Part shown: piece by piece, positions 14,415 through 23,429 of the stretch
Layout of the letters: every line of letters begins with the position of its first letter
Numbering within the stretch: the stretch's first letter is position 1
Assembly (NCBI GenBank): GCA_023251075.1
Contig: JAHEZM010000004.1
Span: forward strand, 62,001-126,000
From: Flavobacteriales bacterium
GTDB lineage: Bacteria; Bacteroidota; Bacteroidia; Flavobacteriales_C; GCA-002722245
Direction: 5' to 3'
DNA: 64,000 nucleotides
Program-made: the position numbers and the translations under genes
The notes under the pieces: model-generated
Databases searched by the model: none
Seen by the model: the letters and a program-made list of their open reading frames with translations, nothing else
Told to the model about the DNA's origin: nothing

Positions 14415-16771
14415 TAGAATTTAAAATTATAAGAAACAGAAGGGATAACAGTACTGATAATGGTGTACTGAATGGCTTGTGTTTTGGTAGCATCTTTCGG
14501 GTCTGTTTGAAAATATACAGTAAAGGCATTGCTTCGAGCGTAAACATTGTATACAGAAACAACGCATTCGCCATACCATTTTCTATTTGTTTTTTCTTTT
14601 GGTTTGAAGGTTAGTGACAAATCGAGACGATGATAAGGAGTTATGCGGTAGTTGTTTCTTGCATCGTTTTCGATGTGTGCGTAATTGATTCCCTGAACAG
14701 TAATTTTGCTGTTAGGAAAAGTAGAAGGAGCACCGGTAGTATAAATAAAGTTGGCACCCAGTTCAATTCTTTTGGTAATATTATAAGAAAGAACAAGATT
14801 TAAATAGTGTGTTTTATCGAAGCGCGTGGGGTACCAGTTGTCTTTATTGATACTGGGTGTTTGACGTTCAGATCGTGAAAGAGTATAACTCAACCATCCG
14901 TTTAATCTTCCTTCGCTTTTTCTCACAAAAAATTCTGCGCCATAAGATCTTCCGGTTCCACTTAACAATTGAGCTTCATAGGTTTCGTTCAACAACAAGT
15001 TTGCGTTTTTGATGTAATCCAATTGATTCTGCATTTTTTTGTAATATACTTCCACAGAGCTTTCTAAAGCATTGTTAAAGAAATTTCTGAAATACCCTAT
15101 AGCCACCTGATCGGCAATTTGAGGTTTTAAGTTATTGGTGCTAATCGACCACATATCTAATGGAGTGGAAGCAGCTGTGTTGGAAAGAAGGTGAATGTAT
15201 TGCGACATTCTGTTGTAAGATGCTTTGATAGAACTTTGTTCATTCACATCATATTTAAACGACAAACGTGGTTCAGGATTCCAGTAGCTTTTTATTATTT
15301 CCAAAGTGTTGTGATCGGTAGTGCTGATCAATTCTTTTTCGCTTCCAACCAAGGTATCTTTATAGCTATAGCTTTTTCCTTTTCCAAGAAATTGGTAAAA
15401 TGAAGTTCTGATACCGTAGGATAAAATAATTCTCGATCCTATTTTCTGCTCATTTTCTATGTAAGCAGCCGATTCTAATGCGTATTTATCAGCAAGTGTA
15501 ATACCACTGCTTTGTCCGCCTGAAGAAAATGTTGCACTCCCCGGTTTAATATTATAGTAAATCGATTGAGCTCCAAAGCGAACAGTGTTTTTAGTATTGG
15601 GATACCATGTGAATTCAGGTTTAACGCTATAGTTAATGATGTTCGATTTCCAGTGAAAACCATCGGCATCACCATCTTTTCCGAAATCCAATCGATAATC
15701 GTAGTTGCTGTAATAAGCAGTAGTATTCATGAAAAGCTTATTCGAGAAAAGGTGATTCCAGCGAGCTGTGGCTGTAGAGTTTCCCCAATTGAACCCAAAT
15801 AAATTACCTCCAAAAACGTCTCTACCAAAATAGCCGGAAAGAAAAACCTTGTTTTTTTCATTGATGTCCCAATTGGCTTTAGCAGTTAAATCGTAGAAAT
15901 AAAACTTAGAATCTTTAAAGCTTGCACTTAAAAAAGGTTTTGCGAGAATGTCGATGTATGATCTTCTGCCAGCAATAATGAATGATCCTTTCTTTTTTGT
16001 TCCGGGTATAGGACCTTCTAAAGTTAGGCGACTAAATATTACACCTATTCCACCCGATCCGGTGAATTTATTTTTATTTCCTTCTTTCATTCTAACATCT
16101 AACACAGAGGAGAGTCGGCCACCATATTGAGGATTAATACCACCTTTAATCAACTTTACACTTTTAACAGCATCAGGATTGAAAACGGAAAAGAAGCCAA
16201 ATAAGTGAGAAGAATTGTAAACAGGTGCTTCATCCAATAGAATTAAATTTTGATCGATGTTACCACCACGAACGTTAAAACCTGTAGCGCCTTCACCTAC
16301 TGTAGAAACTCCTGGTAAGGTTTGAATGCTTCTGATCACATCGGGTTCTCCTAATAAAGCGGGCATTTTATTAATGGCTTTTATATCCATTTGTATGGTG
16401 CTCATCTCTATTTTTTTTACGTTGTCGTTCTTTCTTTTTGCTGTAATTTTCACTTCATCGACTTCAGTACTTTTCGCTTTTATCGCGATATCTAATTGGG
16501 TATTTGATTTCAGTTCAATTTTTTGTTCAACGGTTTCCATTCCCACAAATGAAATCGTTAAGGTGTAGGTACCTTTGGGTAGAGTAATAGAGAAAAATCC
16601 GTATTCATTACTCACGGTTCCCGTATTATTTTCTTTGATCATAATGGAGGCACCATTCACCACTTCGCCATTATCAGGGTTTTTAATATAACCATTAATG
16701 GTAAAATTGTCTTGCGCCTGGCTCATCAAAAAAGAGAAGGTTAAAAATAAAGTGGTAAGAATACGCTGCAT
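14414..16771 (-). CDS. TonB-dependent receptor with N-terminal carboxypeptidase-like domain
   Basis: A 785-residue outer-membrane receptor. I place the start at the ATG at 16771 (M-Q-R-I-L-T-T-L-F-L), because it gives a normal signal peptide; the frame is open 14 codons further upstream. After the signal peptide there is a CarboxypepD_reg-like domain (F-T-I-N-G-Y-I, G-T-V-S-N-E-Y-G-F-F), a plug with V-R-G-G-N-I-D-Q-N-L-I-L-L-D-E-A-P, and a barrel ending in S-V-S-Y-N-F-K-F. The plug is closely similar to that of the receptor at 6990-9260 (shared P-Q-Y-G-G-R-L-S-S-V-like segment and L-I-K-G-G). It is coupled to the DUF4249 gene and has no SusD partner. Substrate unknown. Confidence 0.9.
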   Translation of the reverse strand: MQRILTTLFLTFSFLMSQAQDNFTINGYIKNPDNGEVVNGASIMIKENNTGTVSNEYGFFSITLPKGTYTLTISFVGMETVEQKIELKSNTQLDIAIKAKSTEVDEVKITAKRKNDNVKKIEMSTIQMDIKAINKMPALLGEPDVIRSIQTLPGVSTVGEGATGFNVRGGNIDQNLILLDEAPVYNSSHLFGFFSVFNPDAVKSVKLIKGGINPQYGGRLSSVLDVRMKEGNKNKFTGSGGIGVIFSRLTLEGPIPGTKKKGSFIIAGRRSYIDILAKPFLSASFKDSKFYFYDLTAKANWDINEKNKVFLSGYFGRDVFGGNLFGFNWGNSTATARWNHLFSNKLFMNTTAYYSNYDYRLDFGKDGDADGFHWKSNIINYSVKPEFTWYPNTKNTVRFGAQSIYYNIKPGSATFSSGGQSSGITLADKYALESAAYIENEQKIGSRIILSYGIRTSFYQFLGKGKSYSYKDTLVGSEKELISTTDHNTLEIIKSYWNPEPRLSFKYDVNEQSSIKASYNRMSQYIHLLSNTAASTPLDMWSISTNNLKPQIADQVAIGYFRNFFNNALESSVEVYYKKMQNQLDYIKNANLLLNETYEAQLLSGTGRSYGAEFFVRKSEGRLNGWLSYTLSRSERQTPSINKDNWYPTRFDKTHYLNLVLSYNITKRIELGANFIYTTGAPSTFPNSKITVQGINYAHIENDARNNYRITPYHRLDLSLTFKPKEKTNRKWYGECVVSVYNVYARSNAFTVYFQTDPKDATKTQAIQYTIISTVIPSVSYNFKF

Positions 16772-16961
16772 AGGGTATGTTTTATCTGCGGCGAAATTAA
16801 TGTATATAATCAAACACAGAAACTTTAATTAGGTGAGAAGTCGATAGAAGTCGGTGAGCAGTAAAAAATGTAGTTTAATAACTTGTTAAAAAATATGTAA
16901 TGCATGTTCCTCGTTAGCAGTTTAATTATTCTATTTTTAGCTCAAACTTAAACTTAATACA

Positions 16962-17882
16962 ATGGAAGAAAATAAATCAGAAAGCAAAAATCGCATAGTT
17001 CCTGTTTTATGGGGAGCAATAGCATTATTGTTGGGGGGTGTCATTTTTTTGATACTTAACAAAAATCAGGTAGTTGAAGAAAAAGACGATCAGATTACGG
17101 ATGTCATTAAAGCTCGTGATTCTATCACTGTTATCTACAATGAGGTTTCTTCAGAATCTGCTCGTTTGAAGGGTGATAATGAGAAATTAAATGCCGTTTT
17201 AGGTGAGCGCGATAAAGAAGTAGCAGATAGTAAAGCACGTATCGATGAGTTTTTGAAAACAGTAAAAGATAAAGACAAACGAATTGCATTTATCAATGCT
17301 GAAAAAGAAAAACTGAGAAAAAAGAATTTGCAATATGAAGAGCAAATTGATCAGTTGTTGTTAGAAAATAAAGAGCTTACTAAAAAGAAAGCGGAGTTGG
17401 AAGATGAACTTTCTACTGTATCTAAAGACAGAGATAACTACAAAAACAAAGCAGAAATTGGTGCTAAGTTAAGAGCTGAATACATTACTGTAAAAGCTTT
17501 AAGAGATAGAATGATAGGAGATGGCTTGAAAGAAACAAGCTTAGCTAAAAGAACCAAAAAGCTAGATGTTGCTTTTAGTGTTTTGAAAAATGAAATTGCA
17601 GTAAGCGGTCCGCGTATTTTATACTTAAGAGTGGTTGCTCCGGGTGGAACAGCAGTAATGGGTGGCGGTGCTTCTGGTTCTGGTAAATTTATTAATCCGG
17701 AAACTAAACAGGAAGTATTGTATTCTACTAAAAAAGAATTTACTTATACTGGTTCTCAACAAGATGATATTCACTTAGAGTTTGAAGATGGGGCCGACAA
17801 AGCATTTCCAGCAGGAGAATATTTAATTGAAATATATATCGACAAAACTTTGGGCGCACAAACCAAGGTGACGTTAAAATAA
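16962..17882 (+). CDS. Membrane-anchored coiled-coil protein of unknown function
   Basis: A 306-residue protein with a short cytoplasmic start, one transmembrane helix at about residues 13-32 (L-W-G-A-I-A-L-L-L-G-G-V), a long charged coiled coil (about 40-190; many E, K, L, with R-K-K-N-L-Q-Y-E-E-Q-I-D-Q-L), and a beta-rich C-terminal domain of about 100 residues (G-P-R-I-L-Y-L-R-V-V-A-P-G-G). It has no recognised family that I can name. It stands alone, with a 40-bp inverted repeat just downstream, and could be a structural envelope protein. Confidence 0.75.
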   Translation: MEENKSESKNRIVPVLWGAIALLLGGVIFLILNKNQVVEEKDDQITDVIKARDSITVIYNEVSSESARLKGDNEKLNAVLGERDKEVADSKARIDEFLKTVKDKDKRIAFINAEKEKLRKKNLQYEEQIDQLLLENKELTKKKAELEDELSTVSKDRDNYKNKAEIGAKLRAEYITVKALRDRMIGDGLKETSLAKRTKKLDVAFSVLKNEIAVSGPRILYLRVVAPGGTAVMGGGASGSGKFINPETKQEVLYSTKKEFTYTGSQQDDIHLEFEDGADKAFPAGEYLIEIYIDKTLGAQTKVTLK

Positions 17883-17897
17883 TTTTTTCTCCTTAGT

Positions 17898-18006
17898 AGG
17901 ACGATAGTTCCTTCGGGGTACCTCAGGATGACAATCACTCTCAAAACTCACTCTCACTCTGTGCTTTGATTGTCATCCTGAGGTACCCCGAAGGAACTAT
18001 CGTCCT
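17898..18006. repeat. Perfect 40-bp inverted repeat with 29-nt loop
   Basis: Arms 17898-17937 and 17967-18006 are exact reverse complements. The arm core (GTCATCCTGAGG and GAAGGAAC) resembles intergenic palindromes that I recall as widespread in bacterial draft genomes. It fills the gap between the coiled-coil gene and the ABC ATPase gene and ends 22 nt before the latter's start, so it must be transcribed if the ATPase is read from upstream. A small non-autonomous element or REP-like repeat is likely; a strong hairpin in RNA is certain. Confidence 0.9.
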
Positions 18007-18028
18007 TATTAGAAGTTCATAATTCGTT

Positions 18029-18745
18029 ATGCTACAAGTCAAAAACATTTCATTTTCATACCAAGACAAATCGGTTTTGAAAAACATTTCTTTCAATTTA
18101 AAAGAGGGAAAAATATTAGGGTTGTTGGGAAGAACAGGTGTGGGTAAATCAACTTTATTACGAATTATTAAAGGTTTGTTGGATCCAAGTAAAGGCGAAG
18201 TTTTTTTTAACGGTGAGAAAGTATTCGGACCAAAAGACAGATTGGTTCCCGGGCATGATGGGATAGAATTGGTACATCAGGATTTTCAGTTGTTTGAAAA
18301 AATAAATGTTCACGATAACATTAAGCATTTGTTGATTCGCTACGATGTGAAATATCAGGAAAAAAGAGCAGCTGAAATTTTACGAATTTGTCATCTTACC
18401 AAGTTTAAAAATCGATTACCTAAAGAATTGTCGGGCGGACAACAACAGCAAATTGCCATTGCAAGAGCATTGGCGATTGAACCGAAATTAATACTGCTCG
18501 ACGAACCTTTCAGTCATTTAGATAACATTTCTAAAAAAGAAGTGAAAGAAGTGGTTTTGAACATCAAAAAAGAACTCCATACAGCTTTTGTTTTTGTAAC
18601 ACATGATCACCATGAAGCTTTAGCTTTATCGGATGAATTAATTGTATTGGATAAAGGGAAAATAGCTCAACACGGAAAAACAAAAAGTGTTTTTGCAAAA
18701 CCAGTGAATGAAACTGTTGCCGGGTTGTTGGGGAAGGAGATTTGA
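18029..18745 (+). CDS. ABC transporter ATP-binding protein
   Basis: A 238-residue ATPase subunit. Visible motifs: Walker A G-R-T-G-V-G-K-S-T (34-42), Q-loop V-H-Q-D-F-Q, signature L-S-G-G-Q-Q-Q-Q, Walker B L-I-L-L-D-E-P, D-loop S-H-L-D, and switch His in V-T-H-D-H-H-E-A. The C-terminal part (G-K-I-A-Q-H-G-K-T) is like importers of the polyamine, sulfate or amino acid classes, but no permease or binding protein gene is adjacent, so the substrate is unknown. It is flanked on both sides by palindromic repeat elements. Confidence 0.9.
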   Translation: MLQVKNISFSYQDKSVLKNISFNLKEGKILGLLGRTGVGKSTLLRIIKGLLDPSKGEVFFNGEKVFGPKDRLVPGHDGIELVHQDFQLFEKINVHDNIKHLLIRYDVKYQEKRAAEILRICHLTKFKNRLPKELSGGQQQQIAIARALAIEPKLILLDEPFSHLDNISKKEVKEVVLNIKKELHTAFVFVTHDHHEALALSDELIVLDKGKIAQHGKTKSVFAKPVNETVAGLLGKEI

Positions 18746-18766
18746 TTTCACTCCCCCCACACACAA

Positions 18767-18977
18767 TTCGTCCTTGCGAGATCCGTCAGCTGACGGATGA
18801 AGCAATCATGCTAATGTTTTTAATTTCAATTGCCGTCGGTTTTAACCGACGGATTTGATTGTTTTCATAATAGGCTTTAGCCGAATAATATTTTTTTGGC
18901 TAAAGCCCTATCTGTATTCTTTTTCCCGTCGGTTAAAACCGACGGCAATTTACTGGAAGTGATGAAGCAAGGACGAA
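18767..18977. repeat. Nested inverted-repeat element of about 210 bp
   Basis: Concentric inverted repeats: outer 18767-18777 with 18967-18977 (11 bp), middle 18828-18852 with 18926-18950 (25 bp exact), inner 18871-18882 with 18898-18910 (one-base bulge). Each middle arm is itself a hairpin (CCGTCGGTT with AACCGACGG). A separate 18-bp palindrome lies at 18781-18798. There is no coding capacity, so it resembles a MITE or a cluster of REP-like palindromes placed between two convergent genes. It fills most of the 255-nt gap. Confidence 0.85.
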
Positions 18978-19000
18978 CTAGGTGGAGTTTAGTTATTTAC

Positions 19001-20692
19001 TCATTCAATCACTGCATCCTTTTCGCATTCTATAATGTAAGTAAACGTTAAGGTTTTGGTTTCCTTTGCCTTCATCACTATTTTCCATTCCAATGATCCT
19101 GTGTTGGCATTCAATTTTGCACCGGCAGATTCAGTCAGTTTAATTTTGTATTTCTCACTGGTTGAAATAGGTTGTTGATCTTGAATAATTACTTCTTCAG
19201 AATTGTTGTTTATATTTTTTAAAGTGATTTCAATAGTCATTTCTCTTGATTTTAAATTCGACAAAGCAATGTTTTTAGTTTCATCTTTTATTTTTTTGCG
19301 AACGGCAATTACACTTTGGTTTCTTCCCAAAGAAATTTGTAATGAATCGGTGGGTTTCCAAACATCAATTAATGTTTCACCCATATATGTGTTTTTAAAG
19401 TAAATGTTTACCGGTCCGTTCAATAAATTCAAATTTTCCCACCCGCCAATTTTTGCAACGATGTACGACTGCTTATCGAGTTTCGGCACAGCATAGCGTT
19501 GGTATACTGCGTTAATGGTAGTTTGACTTACAAAAATTAAAATACTTTTATCACTGCTTTTCAGCGTACAGGGCAATTCAATATCAAATTCCACATTGGT
19601 GAAAGAAGGATGTTTATCGATTTCTACTTTCGTAATCGCTTCATTTTTCCATAAAGCATCAGCCTCATTCAATTCTAGCATTGCGTTACTCATTGAGGTT
19701 GGAGCTGCAGATTTTATATTTTCATATTCTGTATGTTCTTTATATTTTTTGTTAAAAGATATATTCGGACGATAAATTGGTTTACTCACATCCCACACTG
19801 GTAATTCAGGTTTTAAGTTGCAATTGGTAGGATTGAAGGTGGAAAGTTTTATCGGAATATTTTCCCAATCCATTCCAGATGCCTGATAAATATTTGCCTT
19901 GTAAGTAAGTGCAATTGCTTCATCGGTTCCGTTAGAACGAAGATCGTAGGCCGGCGACCAGCCTGCATCTGTAATCACATAGTTGATTTCCATTTTTGCA
20001 CCCTTAATTTCTTTTTCCGAAAAAACAGTCACCACTATTTCATTTTGCGCTTCTGTATTGGCTGTTTTTGGGGTGGTAATTTGAATTTCATAATTTTTTA
20101 ATTCCATTAAACGAGAATTAATTCTTTCAGTATTTAGACACAATTGATTTTGTTTTATTTTGAATTTATACATCTCTCCATCGATTTCATCGAGTTTTAT
20201 TCTATAGTATTGAATCACTTCTTTTAAAATGGGCAGAGTATCATTTATGCCATTATTCACCATTAAATTATTGGTAATAATCATATCTTTTTCACCTTGC
20301 AGATGTATTAATTTCTGATTGTTTTGTTCGGTGGCTAATTTCAAAATGAAAAGAGAATCGTTTAAAGTTTTCATTTCAGCAATCACCTTTGGAGAAAGCT
20401 TTTGAGGTTTAATCGCTTCAGGTACAAAATAGTTGATACCATGAGTTACATCTAAAATAATATAGGAGTCGGCGCTGGTAGCTTGCACGCTTTTGGGGAT
20501 AATATGATCTGATAGTTCCCGAAAAATAAATTTATTATTTCCTTTTTTTAAATCCACTGTTGAGCTTCGAAAAACCTGAGCTCCTTCCAGAAATAAAGTG
20601 GCTTTCGATATTTTTGATTTTACAACGATACCTTCCTGCGCGAACATATTGAGCGAGTAGAGGCATACCATTAATAGAGCTAATTTTTTCAT
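19001..20692 (-). CDS. DUF4139/DUF4140 (MuiA-like) protein, secreted
   Basis: A 563-residue protein with a signal peptide (cleavage near N-M-F-A-Q). The N-terminal region (S-K-I-S-K-A-T-L-F-L-E-G-A-Q-V-F) is a DUF4140 pattern, followed by a helical segment (about 95-200), then DUF4139 with V-I-T-D-A-G-W-S-P-A-Y-D-L-R and a C-terminal beta domain ending in T-F-T-Y-I-I-E-C-E. Annotators often call such proteins mucoidy-inhibitor MuiA-like, but their molecular role is not known. It is a single gene, convergent with the ABC ATPase and divergent from the M48 operon. Confidence 0.8.
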   Translation of the reverse strand: MKKLALLMVCLYSLNMFAQEGIVVKSKISKATLFLEGAQVFRSSTVDLKKGNNKFIFRELSDHIIPKSVQATSADSYIILDVTHGINYFVPEAIKPQKLSPKVIAEMKTLNDSLFILKLATEQNNQKLIHLQGEKDMIITNNLMVNNGINDTLPILKEVIQYYRIKLDEIDGEMYKFKIKQNQLCLNTERINSRLMELKNYEIQITTPKTANTEAQNEIVVTVFSEKEIKGAKMEINYVITDAGWSPAYDLRSNGTDEAIALTYKANIYQASGMDWENIPIKLSTFNPTNCNLKPELPVWDVSKPIYRPNISFNKKYKEHTEYENIKSAAPTSMSNAMLELNEADALWKNEAITKVEIDKHPSFTNVEFDIELPCTLKSSDKSILIFVSQTTINAVYQRYAVPKLDKQSYIVAKIGGWENLNLLNGPVNIYFKNTYMGETLIDVWKPTDSLQISLGRNQSVIAVRKKIKDETKNIALSNLKSREMTIEITLKNINNNSEEVIIQDQQPISTSEKYKIKLTESAGAKLNANTGSLEWKIVMKAKETKTLTFTYIIECEKDAVIE

Positions 20693-20808
20693 AATCTTTA
20701 TCTTTTTGTTTCATCGAAACTATAGATGAATTATGAGTTAGGTAAGCTACAATTAGGGAACTGGTATTTTGACTTAGGGAAGTTGCTTGTTTTTTTTATT
20801 TTAGCGCC

Positions 20809-22758
20809 ATGAGAGGATGTTTATTTATTCTATTAGTATTCAGTTTGCAATTACTTCGAGGGCAGGACTATAGTCAAATACTTGCTCAAATCGATCGGAA
20901 ATGCGATAGCTTGTCGGCAGTTTATGGTGCTCTTCCAGAGAAAGACAAAGAGTTGTTTCGTTACTCTATTGCCGCACATCAACAGCAACTATTTGCTTTC
21001 AATGAAATCGACAAGAATGAAAAATTTGAAAAATACCTGCTCGAAGTTTACAAGAAAATAAAACCTGGTTCTACGAATCTTCCCAATGTTTATATTTATA
21101 AATCTTCGTATCCTAATGCATTTACTATTTTTAATGGAGATATATTTTTTCACTGGGCTTTTATTGCCGATTTAGAAAACGAAGCTTCCCTGGCTTTCAC
21201 AATGGGGCATGAGGTTACACACTATGATGCGTCGCATTTGTATTTGAGTCATTTGCGTTATACTGAGCAAAATAATATAGATAAAAAGGGAATGATTCAA
21301 AGCTACCAGTTTGAACAGAACCAGGAATATTTTGCCGATAGTGTTGGTTTTGTATTGGGAACTAAAGCCGGGTACAAATGGAAAGCAGGAATATCTGACT
21401 TTTATGAATTTGTGAGTTTAGATACCATTATGAATTATTTGCAGAAAAAAACAAATATATACGATGCCGATGGAAAATTAATTAATGATATTTTTTACAA
21501 TGATTTATCGGATACTCTTTTTAGATCGCATCCTCCAACGAATAGTAGAATTAATAAATGGAATTTATGGGGTGCCGGAGTAACATCTTCGGGTAAGGAA
21601 TTTATAGTAAGCGATGTCCTATTCAAAGAGTTTCAGGAATATTGCAGAGAGAAAACTTTGGAATATTATCTTCAACAAAAAGATTACCGTTTAGGACTAA
21701 TAAAAGCTTTTAAATATTATTGTTTGCATCCAGAGAATAAAAAATTTAAGTATTATTTGTTGGAGTTTTTAAGAAGAAAACTCTCTTTAAAATCATCGCT
21801 TACCAATACTCCATTTTTAGCCGATATTTTCAGCTTGGAAGAAGGGAAGTCGATATACAGTAATTTGAGGTGGGTTTTCAGATCGGATGATGATCTTAAA
21901 AAAGTGAAAAGCAAAATAATTCCGCTTATCACTTTCTTTGGAGATAGCTATAAAGATCTTCTCCAATATCTTACTCAGAAAATTGAAAATGAATATGAGG
22001 AAACCTACCTGAGTATGGCTTTGCTCAACTATAATGATGAAGTAGTTAAAAATAAGTATTTGGAAAAATATTTGTCATTCGAAAACATCCAATACAAAGA
22101 TTTTGCAATAGCTTTTAGAGATGGTGAGTTGGCTTATAAATTTAGAGAAAATAAGGATCGCGTATTCATTTATAAAGGCACTGATTTTTATGATGTGTAT
22201 AAAGAAGGTATGATAATGGATGAAAGGAAATCGATTTCTTTTGAACGTAAATTATCAGAGAAGATATATTCCTTTGTAAATAGCAAAAAATACAAACAAA
22301 AAACGTATTTGTGGAATGAATATAATTTGGCGGAGAAAGGAATGTATGAAGGCTTTAGTAATATTGTAGAGGCACAAATTTTTTCTGTATACAACAGTGA
22401 ACAAGGGAGTACATCGGGCTTAAGAATATCCAATTCTTCAGATAATATTTTTTTACTTGCGCCGGAATTGTGGACTTTTTTGTATCGTTATAAAATTGCT
22501 GAAATATCGGTAATTGGTGCTTATGTTGAGCTGAATAAAAAAACATCTCTTTTGTCTCATTTTTATTGCTATCTGGCCACTTATTATCCTCAGCGACATG
22601 GTTTGGAATACTACTATGATAAGTCGAGGTATCATTATTTTATTTCATCGAATACCCTTGTTGCGTCTGACTTGAAGTGGACAGCAAAGCGCACAGAGGG
22701 AAGAAGCTTTTTAACCCCTTTTTTATTGACTACCGAAATTTATTTTTTAATGAAATGA
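20809..22758 (+). CDS. Secreted M48-like zinc metalloprotease with long C-terminal extension
   Basis: A 649-residue exported protein (signal peptide 1-19). The zinc-binding motif H-E-V-T-H is at residues 134-138, in M-G-H-E-V-T-H-Y-D-A-S-H, and the third ligand is likely Glu173 in N-Q-E-Y-F-A-D-S-V-G, as in peptidase family M48. The peptidase part covers about residues 25-260 (R-S-H-P-P-T-N-S-R near its end). The last 390 residues have no family that I recognise. It leads a three-gene operon: the next gene overlaps by ATGA, and so does the third. A periplasmic protein quality-control or envelope role is an inference. Confidence 0.8.
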   Translation: MRGCLFILLVFSLQLLRGQDYSQILAQIDRKCDSLSAVYGALPEKDKELFRYSIAAHQQQLFAFNEIDKNEKFEKYLLEVYKKIKPGSTNLPNVYIYKSSYPNAFTIFNGDIFFHWAFIADLENEASLAFTMGHEVTHYDASHLYLSHLRYTEQNNIDKKGMIQSYQFEQNQEYFADSVGFVLGTKAGYKWKAGISDFYEFVSLDTIMNYLQKKTNIYDADGKLINDIFYNDLSDTLFRSHPPTNSRINKWNLWGAGVTSSGKEFIVSDVLFKEFQEYCREKTLEYYLQQKDYRLGLIKAFKYYCLHPENKKFKYYLLEFLRRKLSLKSSLTNTPFLADIFSLEEGKSIYSNLRWVFRSDDDLKKVKSKIIPLITFFGDSYKDLLQYLTQKIENEYEETYLSMALLNYNDEVVKNKYLEKYLSFENIQYKDFAIAFRDGELAYKFRENKDRVFIYKGTDFYDVYKEGMIMDERKSISFERKLSEKIYSFVNSKKYKQKTYLWNEYNLAEKGMYEGFSNIVEAQIFSVYNSEQGSTSGLRISNSSDNIFLLAPELWTFLYRYKIAEISVIGAYVELNKKTSLLSHFYCYLATYYPQRHGLEYYYDKSRYHYFISSNTLVASDLKWTAKRTEGRSFLTPFLLTTEIYFLMK

Positions 22759-23429
22759 GAAAATTCTTTTTTAATATAATTTTGATTTGTTTATCGTGTT
22801 CTTCTTATGCGGGAAAGGGATTTATGGCAAGTACTGCACAAGTGAGTGTAAATTTGAATGAAATAATTACGGTACAGAAATACAATATTTCATTTGATTA
22901 TTTTTTATCACACAGATATGCCATTGGTATTAGCGCTTCACATATGAATCGTGATTTTGCCATTAATGATGCTCGTCCTTTTAGTTATTTCGCACAAAGT
23001 TCAATTGATCCCAATAACAAAGCAAATTTTAAGGGGGATGAAGTTTATTTAAGATTTTATCATCGTACAAAATTTTTCCAAAATATTGTTCCTATGGGAT
23101 TAACATTAGGGTTTAATTTAGGTTTTATGAAATGTTCGATTGAGCAAACCTACCAATCAAAATATGCAAAGTATGATGATTTGTATTTGTTTGTTGAGCC
23201 CTTTATTAAAAATACTTTTGCAATCACCCCAAAATTGGGACTTTTTTGCGGTGTATCGGCAGCATTTTCTGTTAAAGACAATCCTGATTATGATCGTTTT
23301 CAGGAAGCCTGGAGTAGTCCTTTTCGCACATTTAATTCCTCTGTAAATCACAATTATGATTTTGCGAATAAAGGAGGTTTTTTCTTTGGTGTTTTGAATT
23401 TGAATTACGGAATTACTTATTTGTTATGA
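22755..23429 (+). CDS. Predicted outer-membrane beta-barrel protein, unknown function
   Basis: A 224-residue protein. The frame is open further upstream, but I take the ATG at 22755 because it overlaps the previous stop (ATGA) and begins a signal peptide (M-R-K-F-F-F-N-I-I-L-I-C-L, cleavage near S-Y-A-G). The rest is made of alternating short beta-strands with aromatic ends (L-N-Y-G-I-T-Y-L-L at the C-terminus), suggesting a small outer-membrane barrel. Middle gene of the M48 peptidase operon. No specific family recognised. Confidence 0.65.
   Translation: MRKFFFNIILICLSCSSYAGKGFMASTAQVSVNLNEIITVQKYNISFDYFLSHRYAIGISASHMNRDFAINDARPFSYFAQSSIDPNNKANFKGDEVYLRFYHRTKFFQNIVPMGLTLGFNLGFMKCSIEQTYQSKYAKYDDLYLFVEPFIKNTFAITPKLGLFCGVSAAFSVKDNPDYDRFQEAWSSPFRTFNSSVNHNYDFANKGGFFFGVLNLNYGITYLL

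Noticed and set aside
17898-18977. Insertion sequence around the ABC ATPase gene
   Set aside because: No transposase is present, and the two flanking repeats differ in sequence, so they are not the two ends of one element.
22677-22754. Longer N-terminus for the small barrel protein
   Set aside because: It would overlap the M48 gene by 82 nt and hide the signal peptide; the ATGA overlap at 22755 is the better start.
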